Positions 1 to 8,699 of a stretch of DNA of 64,000 nucleotides are shown piece by piece. The position numbers were made by a program, and so were the translations under genes. Each line of letters opens with the position of its first letter. The stretch's first letter is position 1. The notes below the pieces were generated by a model that saw only the letters and a list, made by a program, of their open reading frames with translations, was not told the origin of the DNA and did not search any database. The stretch covers positions 62,001 to 126,000 of the forward strand of contig SCTM01000145.1 in the NCBI GenBank assembly GCA_004297485.1, written 5' to 3'. This stretch comes from Rhodospirillaceae bacterium. Its GTDB lineage: Bacteria > Pseudomonadota > Alphaproteobacteria > Rhodospirillales > Rhodospirillaceae.

Positions 1-1250
1 TCATAGGGATGCAGATCGATCATGCGGGCGAGTTGCCAGAACATCAGGCAGCCCAAAACAATGCCGGCGGCGGCGACGGATACGCGCCATCGCGTCGTCG
101 TCACGACCAGCAAACGATCCCAGCCGATTGCCGCGATAATCACCAGGGGCGGCACGACGAACAGAAAATGGCGCATGCCGTTGTAGACCGTCGGTCGCAG
201 GATCACGAAGGCGAGGACCGGGACGACCGCGGCTTGAATCAGGATCAGGTATTGCAGCACGCGGCGATCCGCGAACAACCCAAAGCGCCGCCGCCAAATT
301 ACGGCCAGCCCGGCCGTAATGGCCAGCACAAGGCCCATGAGGGTGTACTCGGGAAGCTGGTAAAGCAAAAGCGACGGCAGATAATCGCGCGGCAGGTTTG
401 TCGCCGGCACCATCTCTCCGTCCCACAGCAGCCAGCCTTTCCACGGAAAGTTCGCGAATTCATGCAGCGCGATAATCGGATTGAGGGGATTGAGCACCGC
501 CCACGGCCAGCAAATGACCATGATCACATAGGCGAGCGGTAATCCGGCGAGGAGACCAAGAGCCGTGCGGGAAACAGGGCCGGATCCGCGTTGAGGCCAG
601 AACCGGTACAGGACAGCACCGGATGCCAGCGCGGCGGCGATGTAGCACATCAGCGGTGCCGCCAGGATGCGCGTTCCCAACGCCAGTCCGAGCGCGACTC
701 CAAAGCCGATCACAGTTCCAGGCCGGGGCCGGCCCTCCTCGATCGCACGACACGCATAATAAATAACCCAGACTGAAAGCCATGCCAGGGGCGCGTCCTT
801 CGGGTTGATGAAGCTATGGCCATAAAGGAGGGGATTGAGGACCAGCGACATCACCGCGACCAAAGCGGCCCGTTCACCGGCGAGCAACCGGGCCAGACGC
901 CACGAACCCAACAGCCCGAAGAGCATAAAGACGCCGCCCAGGAGATGGCGGGTCTGGTAGACGCCGAACGGCGATGCCAGATTGATAATGGCGGCGACCA
1001 GGTCGAAAAGCCCGCCATAGAAATAGAGGTTCAGGTAAGTCATCGCCGAACGGTCGTGGAATCCGCTCGCATAGAAAGAAAGCAGATCGCGACCGTAGGT
1101 ATTTTGCACTTCCTCGTCCCAGGAAATGCCGTAATCCTGGAACTTCGTCGCGACCAGCGTTGCCACACCGGCAAAGACAAGAACCGTAAAAATCCGCGCC
1201 CAGCGAATAGGCAGCGGCACGTACCTTACCGTCGTCGGCCAATCGATCAC
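1..1250 (-). CDS. GT-C type membrane glycosyltransferase, partial (3' end outside window)
   Basis: Reading the minus strand from a GTG at 1250 gives an uninterrupted frame of about 416 codons to the window edge; the other frames here are shadows. The N-terminus is VIDWPTTVRY, then a first membrane segment, then a loop with ISWDEEVQNTYGRDLLSFYA. An acidic pair in the first large loop is the usual catalytic feature of lipid-linked-sugar GT-C enzymes (PMT/ArnT superfamily). Later stretches such as NPLLYGHSFINPKDAPLAW and further hydrophobic helices fit a multi-pass protein. A GAGGCG sequence lies just before the GTG, and an in-frame stop lies slightly upstream, so the start is well fixed. It probably moves a sugar from a polyprenyl carrier on the periplasmic side, consistent with the GT2 and GtrA genes nearby; the acceptor cannot be told. 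The C-terminus is missing. Confidence 0.8.
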   Translation of the reverse strand, partial: MIDWPTTVRYVPLPIRWARIFTVLVFAGVATLVATKFQDYGISWDEEVQNTYGRDLLSFYASGFHDRSAMTYLNLYFYGGLFDLVAAIINLASPFGVYQTRHLLGGVFMLFGLLGSWRLARLLAGERAALVAVMSLVLNPLLYGHSFINPKDAPLAWLSVWVIYYACRAIEEGRPRPGTVIGFGVALGLALGTRILAAPLMCYIAAALASGAVLYRFWPQRGSGPVSRTALGLLAGLPLAYVIMVICWPWAVLNPLNPIIALHEFANFPWKGWLLWDGEMVPATNLPRDYLPSLLLYQLPEYTLMGLVLAITAGLAVIWRRRFGLFADRRVLQYLILIQAAVVPVLAFVILRPTVYNGMRHFLFVVPPLVIIAAIGWDRLLVVTTTRWRVSVAAAGIVLGCLMFWQLARMIDLHPY

Positions 1251-1536
1251 GAACGCGCCTCATGCGTCCGACGCGTTGTCTTCACCTGTTCCCCGTCGAT
1301 CGACATTTTGCTTTGCGTAATTTGTTGAGAGATACTGTGGTGTGGCAATGAGCAATTTGGAATCGACGCGACATTAGCAGACTTGGGAGTCCCATGCGGC
1401 ATCGGACTTGAAGTTCGTCATTGCAAGCTGGCGATGACTTATTCGATGGTCCTCAACACCACGGCACAAAAGCATTATGCCCGCGGGAATCGATCGGAAC
1501 GCATGTGTCATTTGTAAACAGAAGTTGGATCGGAGC

Positions 1537-2025
1537 ATGAACCGTCGTACCGCGCTTAAGATCATCCCTGGTGCGTTGGCGATGACCGCCGCTTCACAAG
1601 CCCTCATGGTGCCCGCTCTGGGAGCGGATGCCAAGTCGGTGAATGGTGCCATCGAATTGCGCAATATCTGGGCTCGGGCGAGCAAGTCGGAAGACACCAC
1701 TGCGTACCTGGACATTTTGAACCACGGAACGACCAGCGACAATCTGATTGCCGTAAATTCACCGCTCGCGGAAAGGTGTGTCCTGCAAAAGACCCACTGG
1801 AGCGGATTAACCATGAGCACCGTGGCTGTGACGAGCATTTCCATTCCGGCTATGGGAAGGGTCCGCCTGACACCGGGCGGTACTTATATCGAGATCCTTG
1901 GCCTGTCCCAATCCCTGGAGGGCAGAAATGATCTGCCGCTCTCCCTGACTTTTTCCGAGGCCGGTCAGATCGACGTGACGGCGGAGTTAACCATGCGGTT
2001 GCTGGGACCGACGCGGCAAAATTAG
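1537..2025 (+). CDS. PCuAC-like (DUF461) exported copper-chaperone-like protein
   Basis: The ATG at 1537 follows a CGGAG sequence, and the product is 162 residues. The N-terminus MNRRTALKIIPGALAMTA resembles a twin-arginine or Sec signal. The body fits the periplasmic PCuAC fold, with the usual IWARA, IPAMGRVRLTPGG and LTFSEAG stretches. PCuAC proteins hand Cu(I) to the CuA site of cytochrome oxidase through a conserved H/M ligand set. Here the first part (THWSGLTM) is partly kept, but the canonical PGGxHxM near the C-terminus reads PGGTYIEIL, so its His and Met are gone. It may bind metal weakly or do something else. It stands alone; neighbours concern glycosylation. Confidence 0.75.
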   Translation: MNRRTALKIIPGALAMTAASQALMVPALGADAKSVNGAIELRNIWARASKSEDTTAYLDILNHGTTSDNLIAVNSPLAERCVLQKTHWSGLTMSTVAVTSISIPAMGRVRLTPGGTYIEILGLSQSLEGRNDLPLSLTFSEAGQIDVTAELTMRLLGPTRQN

Positions 2026-2066
2026 TTTGAAGACAGACACATTCAACCCGGGCGCGCACGGCGGTC

Positions 2067-4259
2067 ATGACCACCCCTGAGTCGATCATGAAAGAGCTTG
2101 AAGCCGGGCTCGCCGCGCTTGAGGCCGGACGCCTGGACGCCGCCGAGCGTCGGCTCACAGCGATCCTGGCAACCAGTCCGGACGATGTGAATGCGCTTCA
2201 TTTGCTTGGCTTAGTCCGTCTTCACCAGGGAATGACGCCGGAGGCCGCGCACCTCATCACCCGGGCCGTTGACTTGCATCCCGCATTCGCGGCGGCCTGG
2301 GCCAATCTCGGTAACGCCCTCCTGGCCCTTGGCGACGGCCCCGCGGCGATTCAGGCTTATGAACGGGCCGAAGCCCTCGCACCGGGGGCGGAAGTCGCCT
2401 TCAATCTCGGCAACGCGCTGATGGCCACCGGACGGGAGCCGGACGCCGTCGCCGCCTATCGTCGCGCTCTTGCCCATAAACCCGATTATATCGCGGCGTG
2501 GAATAACCTAGGACTTGCCCTGCAACGGGTCAGAGAGATGGATGGCGCCGTCGATGCTTTCGGTCGGGCGCTCGCCCTCAACGCCGACGATGTCGCCGCG
2601 CTGGTCAATCTGGGCAATCTGCTGCAGTTGAACGGCCGATTGGACGAAGCGATCATCTACTACGCCCGCGCGGTTGATCTGGAACCGGCGCGCCGGGAAG
2701 GGCACGTGAATCTCGGCATGGCCCTGCATGCCCGTGGCAGAACGTCGGAAGCGATCACGGCCTATCGCCGCGCCCTGGAAATCAACCCCCGCGACGCCGA
2801 TCTCTTGATCAACCTTGGCCAGGTTCTGAGAGCCGAACGGCAATGGAACGAAGCCGTCGCCGCCTACGGCGCGGCGCTGGGCCTCAAGGCTGTGCATGAT
2901 GAGTCCTTGTCCCACTACGTCCATCTGTCGCGTCAGGTCTGCCGCTGGGACGGGCTGGACGCTTATGAGGCACGCCTCGTCGCCCGTGCCCGCATGCCGG
3001 ATTTTCGCGGCCAGCCGTTTCCTTTGCTTGCCGTGATCGACGATCCGGCCGTGCACCTTGCCGCGGCACGACACTATGCCCGGAACACAATTCCACCGGT
3101 GACCCCGATGAATCCGGGCTCCCGCCCGCCGACGCGGCGCCGATTGCGCGTTGCCTATCTTTCAGCGGATTTTGCCCAGCACGCCACCACCTGCCTTGCC
3201 GCCGGTCTGTTCGAAAAACACGATAAAAGCCGGTTTGAAATCACAGCGCTGTCGTTTGGCCCCGATGACAAGAGCGGGATGCGCCCGCGATTGGTGGCGG
3301 CTTTCGATCGCTTTATCGACGTCCGCGGCCTATCCGACACGGAAGCCGCGCGTACGTTGCGTGACCTGGAGATCGATATCGCCGTCGACCTCAAGGGCTA
3401 TACCGCGGGACATCGTGCCGCCATCCTTAGTCATCGACCGGCGCCGGTTCAGGTCAGCTACCTCGGCTACCCGGGAACCATGGGCGTGGGCTTCATCGAC
3501 TACATCGTCGTCGACCGCTTCGTGGTGCCGGCGGTGGAGCAACCTTTTTACGATGAAAAGCTGGTGCATCTTCCCGGATGCTATCAGGTCAACGACAGCC
3601 GCCGCGCCATGGGAAAGATTCCGACCCGGACCGAATGCGGGTTGCCGGAGAAAGGCTTCGTGTTTTGCAGCTTCAACAACACGTACAAAATTACGCCGCA
3701 GATTTTCGATGTCTGGATGCGCCTTCTCCGCGCGGTGCCCAGGAGCGTCCTGTGGCTGATGGGCGACAATATATGGACGCCTGAGAACCTGCGGCGTGAA
3801 GCTCGCGCTCGCGGCGTCGATCCCCGATCCCTGGTGTTCGCCGACAGGATCGGCGTGGCGGCCCATCTCGCGCGCCATGCCTGCGCCGATCTTTTTCTCG
3901 ATACCAATCCGTGCGCCGCTCATACCACCGCCAGCGAAGCGCTATGGGCCGGACTGCCGCTGGTCACACTTGCCGGACGCAGTTTTGTCAGCCGGGTGGC
4001 CGGCAGTTTACTGCAGGCTTTGGGCTTGCCGGAACTGGTTACAACCGACATCGCCGCCTATGAGCAGCTCGCCCTGTATCTCGCCACGTCGTCGGAACGC
4101 CTCGCCGACCTGCGGCGGCGATTGGGGGAGGCCCGCGACCGGTCTCCGGTCTTCGATACAGAGCAATTCTGCCGCCACCTGGAGGCCGCTTATCTCCGTA
4201 TGTGGGAGCGACATCAACAGGGGTTGGCCCCAGCATCATTCGCCGTCGACGCGGGATAG
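2067..4259 (+). CDS. TPR plus GT41 (SPINDLY/OGT-type) protein glycosyltransferase
   Basis: A 730-residue protein. Residues about 1-300 are tandem tetratricopeptide repeats (recurrent AWNNLGLALQ and NLGNLLQLNGRLDEAI units). Residues about 350-715 form the GT41 catalytic region, with RVAYLSADF, a His (QHATT), VSYLGYPGTMG and the nucleotide-binding HTTASEALWAGLPLVT. The family transfers a sugar from a nucleotide donor to Ser/Thr, or fucose in SPINDLY, on cytoplasmic proteins; the TPRs pick the targets. No signal peptide is seen. It is convergent with the GtrA/GT2 genes. The donor and targets are unknown. Confidence 0.9.
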   Translation: MTTPESIMKELEAGLAALEAGRLDAAERRLTAILATSPDDVNALHLLGLVRLHQGMTPEAAHLITRAVDLHPAFAAAWANLGNALLALGDGPAAIQAYERAEALAPGAEVAFNLGNALMATGREPDAVAAYRRALAHKPDYIAAWNNLGLALQRVREMDGAVDAFGRALALNADDVAALVNLGNLLQLNGRLDEAIIYYARAVDLEPARREGHVNLGMALHARGRTSEAITAYRRALEINPRDADLLINLGQVLRAERQWNEAVAAYGAALGLKAVHDESLSHYVHLSRQVCRWDGLDAYEARLVARARMPDFRGQPFPLLAVIDDPAVHLAAARHYARNTIPPVTPMNPGSRPPTRRRLRVAYLSADFAQHATTCLAAGLFEKHDKSRFEITALSFGPDDKSGMRPRLVAAFDRFIDVRGLSDTEAARTLRDLEIDIAVDLKGYTAGHRAAILSHRPAPVQVSYLGYPGTMGVGFIDYIVVDRFVVPAVEQPFYDEKLVHLPGCYQVNDSRRAMGKIPTRTECGLPEKGFVFCSFNNTYKITPQIFDVWMRLLRAVPRSVLWLMGDNIWTPENLRREARARGVDPRSLVFADRIGVAAHLARHACADLFLDTNPCAAHTTASEALWAGLPLVTLAGRSFVSRVAGSLLQALGLPELVTTDIAAYEQLALYLATSSERLADLRRRLGEARDRSPVFDTEQFCRHLEAAYLRMWERHQQGLAPASFAVDAG

Positions 4260-4327
4260 AACAATGCCCTCGTTCGCGAGCATGTTCCGGAGCGTGCTTT
4301 GAATATTTGATTCATAGATCTTCTGAT

Positions 4328-4353
4328 CCGGCATGGTGAGTCAACCGTGCCGG
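4328..4353. terminator. Stem-loop at convergent gene junction
   Basis: CCGGCATGG and CCGTGCCGG form a 9-bp stem with one wobble around an 8-base loop. It sits between the ends of the GT41 gene and the gtrA-like gene and could stop transcription from both sides. No long T run follows, so the call is tentative. Confidence 0.45.
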
Positions 4354-4361
4354 CAAGGGTT

Positions 4362-4790
4362 CTAATGTTTCCTACGCGCCCGAAACACAACCCATTTGCT
4401 GGCTGAGAAATTAAACCCGAGACCGGCGATCGAGCCCGCGCCCACACCGATCGTCGGGTAAGCGGCCACCAGCGGGCTTGTGACGACGAGCGCGGCGTAG
4501 ACGCCGTAGTTGATGATCCCGCCGACCGCGTTCGCTGCGAGAAACTTGGCCCATTGCGTCAGAGGTGGTTGGCGATCGACGAATGTAAACCGCCGATTCA
4601 TCGCCCATGTAAACGTGGCGGCGACCAGCCAGGACAGAAGGCGTCCGCTATAGGGATCCAGCCCCAGGCCATGCATTCCCGCGTGAAGCGTACTCGCGTC
4701 CACAACCAGCCCCCCGGTGCCGATCACGGCAAAACGGAGGAACTGTCGCAACGTCTGGCGACGGGAATCGCTCATGGCAAACAACGACAA
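4362..4790 (-). CDS. GtrA-family membrane protein
   Basis: 142 residues with four predicted membrane helices and the GtrA pattern: LRQFLRFAVIGTGGLVVDA at the start, FTWAMNRRFTF in the middle and FNFSASKWVVF at the end. GtrA proteins are thought to help flip undecaprenyl-linked sugars made by a GtrB-type GT2 enzyme. Such an enzyme is immediately upstream (gap of 6 bases), so the two form a GtrA/GtrB-like pair. A start at the internal Met (4775) is also possible. Confidence 0.85.
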   Translation of the reverse strand: MSLFAMSDSRRQTLRQFLRFAVIGTGGLVVDASTLHAGMHGLGLDPYSGRLLSWLVAATFTWAMNRRFTFVDRQPPLTQWAKFLAANAVGGIINYGVYAALVVTSPLVAAYPTIGVGAGSIAGLGFNFSASKWVVFRARRKH

Positions 4791-4796
4791 TCCCGA

Positions 4797-5744
4797 TTAC
4801 CCCGTCGCGGTGGGATCATGGGGTGCGGGCTGGGCCAGATACGCCAGCCGTTTGATCTCCCGCCGTGCGCGCGTGACGGTATCGAGAATAAGTCCACACA
4901 CCAGCGACAAGAAGGCCAACAGCATCAATCCGGTCGCCAGCACCGCCGTCGGCAATCGCGGGACAAGGCCGGTTTCCATGTAAGTGACAAATACCGGCCA
5001 GACGATCACGATCGAAGCCAGCGCGAGGAACAACGACAGGATGCCAAAGAACTGCATCGGACGCTCCTCCTTCACCAGCTTGCCGATCATGGTGAGAATT
5101 CGGAATCCGTCACGATACGTCGATAGCTTACTGACGGAACCGGCGGGCCGGTCCTTGTAGGGCGTCGCAACCTCGGCCAGGGGCATCCGCAGTTCCAGGG
5201 CATGAACCGTGAGCTCCGTTTCGATCTCGAAGCCCGCCGACAATGCCGGAAAACTTTTCGCGAAACGACGCGAGAACACGCGATAGCCCGACAGCATGTC
5301 TTCCGTGCGGTGACCGAAAATCGCCGTCACCAACCACGTCAGCAACTTGTTGCCGAAACGATGGCCCGGACGATAGGCCGCCTCTACTTCAGTCTGCCGC
5401 GCGCCGTTGACCATATCGACCTGCTCCGCGAACAACTTGGCGACAAGCATGGGCGCACTGGCGGCATGATACGTATCGTCCCCGTCCACCATGACGTAGG
5501 CATCGGCGTCAATGTCCGCGAACATCCGGCGCACCACGTTGCCCTTGCCCTGCAACGGCTCGCGCCTTACGACGGCACCGGCGGCGGCGGCCACCGCCGC
5601 CGTGCGGTCGCTGGAATTGTTGTCGTAGACGTAGACCGTCGCCGCCGGCAGAGCGGCGCGAAAGTCGCGAACGACCTTTCCGATAGCAGTTTCCTCGTTA
5701 TAGCAAGGCACGAGGATTACAATCCTGGGTGATGGCATGGTCAT
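4797..5744 (-). CDS. GT2 polyprenyl-phosphate sugar transferase (DPM/GtrB-like)
   Basis: From the Met at 5744 (MTMPSPRIVILVPCYNEE) the product is about 315 residues. It has a GT-A fold with the nucleotide-binding DNNSSDRT, the metal-binding DGDDTY and RTEDMLSGYRVFSRRF, followed by two C-terminal membrane helices (FFGILSLFLALASIVIVW and LATGLMLLAFLSLVCGLIL). This architecture charges polyprenyl phosphate with a sugar on the inner leaflet. Its start overlaps the upstream GT-C-like gene by a few bases, and gtrA follows; together they would make, flip and use a lipid-linked sugar. Confidence 0.88.
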   Translation of the reverse strand: MTMPSPRIVILVPCYNEETAIGKVVRDFRAALPAATVYVYDNNSSDRTAAVAAAAGAVVRREPLQGKGNVVRRMFADIDADAYVMVDGDDTYHAASAPMLVAKLFAEQVDMVNGARQTEVEAAYRPGHRFGNKLLTWLVTAIFGHRTEDMLSGYRVFSRRFAKSFPALSAGFEIETELTVHALELRMPLAEVATPYKDRPAGSVSKLSTYRDGFRILTMIGKLVKEERPMQFFGILSLFLALASIVIVWPVFVTYMETGLVPRLPTAVLATGLMLLAFLSLVCGLILDTVTRARREIKRLAYLAQPAPHDPTATG

Positions 5745-5749
5745 GGGAG

Positions 5750-7417
5750 TCACGATGGCAAGGGAACGGGCGGCTCGGACATACGGTATACCCGACACCA
5801 GCGCACGTAGTCGCCGAGATTCGACGGCACCGGACGGCAGGTATCAAAATCGGCGCGCAGGCGATAGGCGCGGAGCGAGGACACGGCGTTGTCGAACTCC
5901 TTCTCCGGCGCCACGAGGAAAAAATCGCCCTGGTGCGCGTCGATCAGCGCCTGCGCCGCATCGTTCATCCCATTTCCCACTTGGCCTGGCGCGTTCATAT
6001 AACCGTAAATGCGGATGAATGGAATTTGCGGCGGAAAGAATGGGATGAGCCAACCGACCGGGTTTGTCCCCGTGATGATTGCCAGGGTCTGGTCCGGGCG
6101 CTCAATCGGTGGCGGGGTCGCCGTGACAAAGGGACCTTCCTGCCAAGGACTGTGTTCCCAGTCGCCGCGGTGAACGGTGACAGTCACCACCAGCAACACC
6201 ATAACAATGACAGCCATCCGCAGGCGCCCGGCGATAGGCCAACTCGCGACTGCGGCGGTGAACAAGAGCGGTGACAGCATCTCCAGGGGAACGATGTAAC
6301 GATAGATGCCAAAGATCAAAATCCAAACCGCATAGCTTCCCGCCGCGGCCGCGATGAGATACCGCGCCGTCGGCGGCATGCGCGACGGCGCGGACCCGCG
6401 GCGAAAACGAACGGTGAGCGCGATGGCGCCGGTGATGATGAGCGCGCAATACGCCGCGAGAATGCGATAGTCACGGAACGAGATTTCGCCGACCCAGTCG
6501 GGATGCACGCTGAAAACCACGGGAAATCCGAGTATTTCGGCAACACCCTTGGGAACAAACCGCACATCGCGATAGTTGGCTTCCATGCCCATGGGCGAAT
6601 GAAAAACCGTATTGAAATACGGAAACACCGGATTGGCATAGTCTCGCCACATCAGCCACATCCAGGGTCCGCCGGCGACGACAAAAGCGGCCACGACCCC
6701 AACGCCGAAAATAAACGCAAGCGCGAGCCGACGCTGGGCGCCGCCGCCAACAAATAGGAACGCGAGGCAGAAGCCGACGGCAAAAATTGTTGCGGGTAGC
6801 TTCAAGCCCACGGCAAGGCCCAGGAGCAGACCGGCCCCGATCACGAGCGCCCCTTCCCGTCTGGTCGGCAAGAGGCGCGTGGGCGCAAACAAAGTGTCGG
6901 CATGAACGGCGATGAGCAGGGCACCGCCGAACTCCGCGAGACTCACCACATTGTCGTTGAAGGTCGTGCCGACCAAAGCCAGATGGCCGCCGCCGAGCAT
7001 TCCGACCAATCCCAGCCCCACGGCAGCAAGGCGACGATAGTCCGGCCGCCAGCCGGGCGTCGGCCCGGACAGCAGCCGGTCAGCCAGACCGTAGAGCAGG
7101 AGAAAATTAAGCCCATGCACAAAACCCAGGATCGCGGCCATGACGCGCGCGGGCAGAACGGATCCCGCGAGAAAAGTGGGGATGTCGAGAATCGGATTGT
7201 AGAAAGTCGCGACATGGGCAACCCCCAGGTCGCGGGTTAACCTTCCAGTTAGAAAGGCATAAGGATTATACCAATGGTAATTTCGCAGGTCCCAGTTGGA
7301 GTCCTGACCGAAGGCAACAGCCATCACCGCGAAGGCCACGGGCACCGCAAACAGACACGCACGCACGGCATGATTGGCGATGCTTTGAGAAGATTCATTC
7401 GGGGCGGCGCGCGACAT
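5750..7417 (-). CDS. Large multi-pass membrane protein, GT-C-like
   Basis: 555 residues with roughly ten or more hydrophobic helices. The first periplasmic loop has DSNWDLRNYHWYNPYAFL, an acidic-aromatic loop like those in GT-C transferases, although the family is not one I can name. The C-terminal 120 residues are soluble (VAPEKEFDNAVSSLRAYRL). It is the first gene of a minus-strand operon with the GT2 and GtrA genes, so use of the lipid-linked sugar they produce is the natural guess. Confidence 0.75.
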   Translation of the reverse strand: MSRAAPNESSQSIANHAVRACLFAVPVAFAVMAVAFGQDSNWDLRNYHWYNPYAFLTGRLTRDLGVAHVATFYNPILDIPTFLAGSVLPARVMAAILGFVHGLNFLLLYGLADRLLSGPTPGWRPDYRRLAAVGLGLVGMLGGGHLALVGTTFNDNVVSLAEFGGALLIAVHADTLFAPTRLLPTRREGALVIGAGLLLGLAVGLKLPATIFAVGFCLAFLFVGGGAQRRLALAFIFGVGVVAAFVVAGGPWMWLMWRDYANPVFPYFNTVFHSPMGMEANYRDVRFVPKGVAEILGFPVVFSVHPDWVGEISFRDYRILAAYCALIITGAIALTVRFRRGSAPSRMPPTARYLIAAAAGSYAVWILIFGIYRYIVPLEMLSPLLFTAAVASWPIAGRLRMAVIVMVLLVVTVTVHRGDWEHSPWQEGPFVTATPPPIERPDQTLAIITGTNPVGWLIPFFPPQIPFIRIYGYMNAPGQVGNGMNDAAQALIDAHQGDFFLVAPEKEFDNAVSSLRAYRLRADFDTCRPVPSNLGDYVRWCRVYRMSEPPVPLPS

Positions 7418-7460
7418 AGTGAGACTCTTCTGGTTGACCGACGACGTCTATACCATGGCT

Positions 7461-7534
7461 AGTGGTTCTGGAGATTTGATAATCGCTTCGCAGTCCCGTG
7501 GTTGTGTGTGTGGCGAATGTCAAATCTGCTCTAC
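7461..7534. repeat. Hairpin repeat family, copy 1
   Basis: Left arm AGTGGTTCTGGAGATTTGAT..ATCGC and right arm GCGAATGTCAAATCT..CTAC around a GT-rich loop. It is the most degenerate copy on the left arm. It lies between the divergent GT-C-like gene and the dehydratase gene. See the copies at 8598, 28670, 28761 and 39965. Confidence 0.6.
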
Positions 7535-7591
7535 GAACGCCGCCCTATGCCCGACAATCATACATGGCGAACCGCCACGGCAAAGAACGAT

Positions 7592-8599
7592 ATGATCGGA
7601 CCAACAGATGCCCTTGAAACCATGCCGCTCCCGACGGCAGCGGATGTTCGCGCCGCGGCCGCACGGCTAACCGGATGGGCCGCCAATACGCCGCTTCTGC
7701 GCAACAGCCTCTTGGACGCCGCAACCGGCGCGACAGTATTGCTGAAGACGGAAACGCTGCAGCGCACGGGTTCGTTCAAGTTTCGCGGCGCCTTCAACCG
7801 CCTGGCCCAGTTGTCGCCTCATGAGCGTCGCGCCGGTGTTGTCGCCTGGTCATCGGGCAATCATGCGCAAGGAGTCGCGGCAGCGGCGGCCCTGCTCGGG
7901 ATCGCGGCGACGATCGTGATGCCGGCAGACGCGCCCCGGTTGAAGGTCGAGCGCACGCGCGCGTTGGGTGCCAAGGTGATCCCCTATGATCGCGTGCGCG
8001 AAGATCGCGAACAGATCGGTCGCACCATCGCCGCCGAGACCGGCGCGGTGGTCGTCCCACCCTATGACGATCCGCACGTCATCGCCGGTCAAGGCACCGT
8101 AGGATTGGAGGCAATGGCGCAAGCAGCGGCCATGGGCGTGAGCATCGACGACATTCTAATTCCCGCGAGCGGCGGTGGGCTGACCGCTGGCATCGCGGTG
8201 GCGGTTAAATCTGAACGGCCGGAAACGCGTCTTTTCACAGTAGAGCCCGTTGGCTACGACGACCATCGCCGTTCATGGCTATCAAGCGCGCGTGAACGTA
8301 ATTCATCCTTGGCTCCGGCCCTGTGCGATGCCCTGTTGGCGGCGACGCCGGGGGCACTCACTTGGCGTATCAACCGCCGTGTTCTATCGGGGGGATACGC
8401 GGTCACCGACAGCGAGGTTCGCACAGCCATGGCGTTTGGATTTGAGGTCCTGAAGCTGGTAATCGAACCCAGCGGCGCCGCGGCGCTGGCCGCGCTTTTG
8501 GCGGGACATCACGCCGCCACGGGCCGTGTCGTCGTTGTGGTGCTCTCCGGTGGAAACGTCGATGGCAATATCTTCGCCGCTGTACTAAATGGAGCCTAG
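7592..8599 (+). CDS. PLP-dependent threonine/serine dehydratase-like enzyme
   Basis: Fold type II PLP enzyme of about 335 residues. The cofactor lysine lies in RTGSFKFRGAFNR, the phosphate-binding glycine loop is ASGGGLTAG, and VVVLSGGNVDG is near the end. There is no C-terminal ACT domain, so it resembles catabolic threonine dehydratase or serine racemase rather than feedback-regulated IlvA. The open frame extends upstream to 7502, but that part overlaps a hairpin repeat; Met at 7592 or 7622 is more likely, and 7622 (MPLPTAADVRAAAARL) matches where relatives start. Its stop codon overlaps the next hairpin repeat. Confidence 0.85.
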   Translation: MIGPTDALETMPLPTAADVRAAAARLTGWAANTPLLRNSLLDAATGATVLLKTETLQRTGSFKFRGAFNRLAQLSPHERRAGVVAWSSGNHAQGVAAAAALLGIAATIVMPADAPRLKVERTRALGAKVIPYDRVREDREQIGRTIAAETGAVVVPPYDDPHVIAGQGTVGLEAMAQAAAMGVSIDDILIPASGGGLTAGIAVAVKSERPETRLFTVEPVGYDDHRRSWLSSARERNSSLAPALCDALLAATPGALTWRINRRVLSGGYAVTDSEVRTAMAFGFEVLKLVIEPSGAAALAALLAGHHAATGRVVVVVLSGGNVDGNIFAAVLNGA

Positions 8600-8665
8600 T
8601 GGAGCGGGTTTGACATTCGCAAGATGACCGGCCGAACCAGGATGCGAATGTTAGAATCGGACCAC
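8598..8665. repeat. Hairpin repeat family, copy 2 (hybrid arms)
   Basis: Left arm AGTGGAGCGGGTTTGACATTCGC (8598-8620) and right arm from GCGAATGTTAG to GGACCAC (8644-8665). The left arm matches the copy at 28670 and the right arm matches the copy at 28761. It begins on the dehydratase stop codon and may act as its terminator. Confidence 0.75.
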
Positions 8666-8699
8666 GAGTGAGTCGCCGGAGAGAGCGGAAAACCCTCGT

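Noticed and set aside
1..783. Arg/Pro-rich open frames at the left end
   Set aside because: They are out-of-frame shadows of the GT-C gene that reads from 1250 to the edge.
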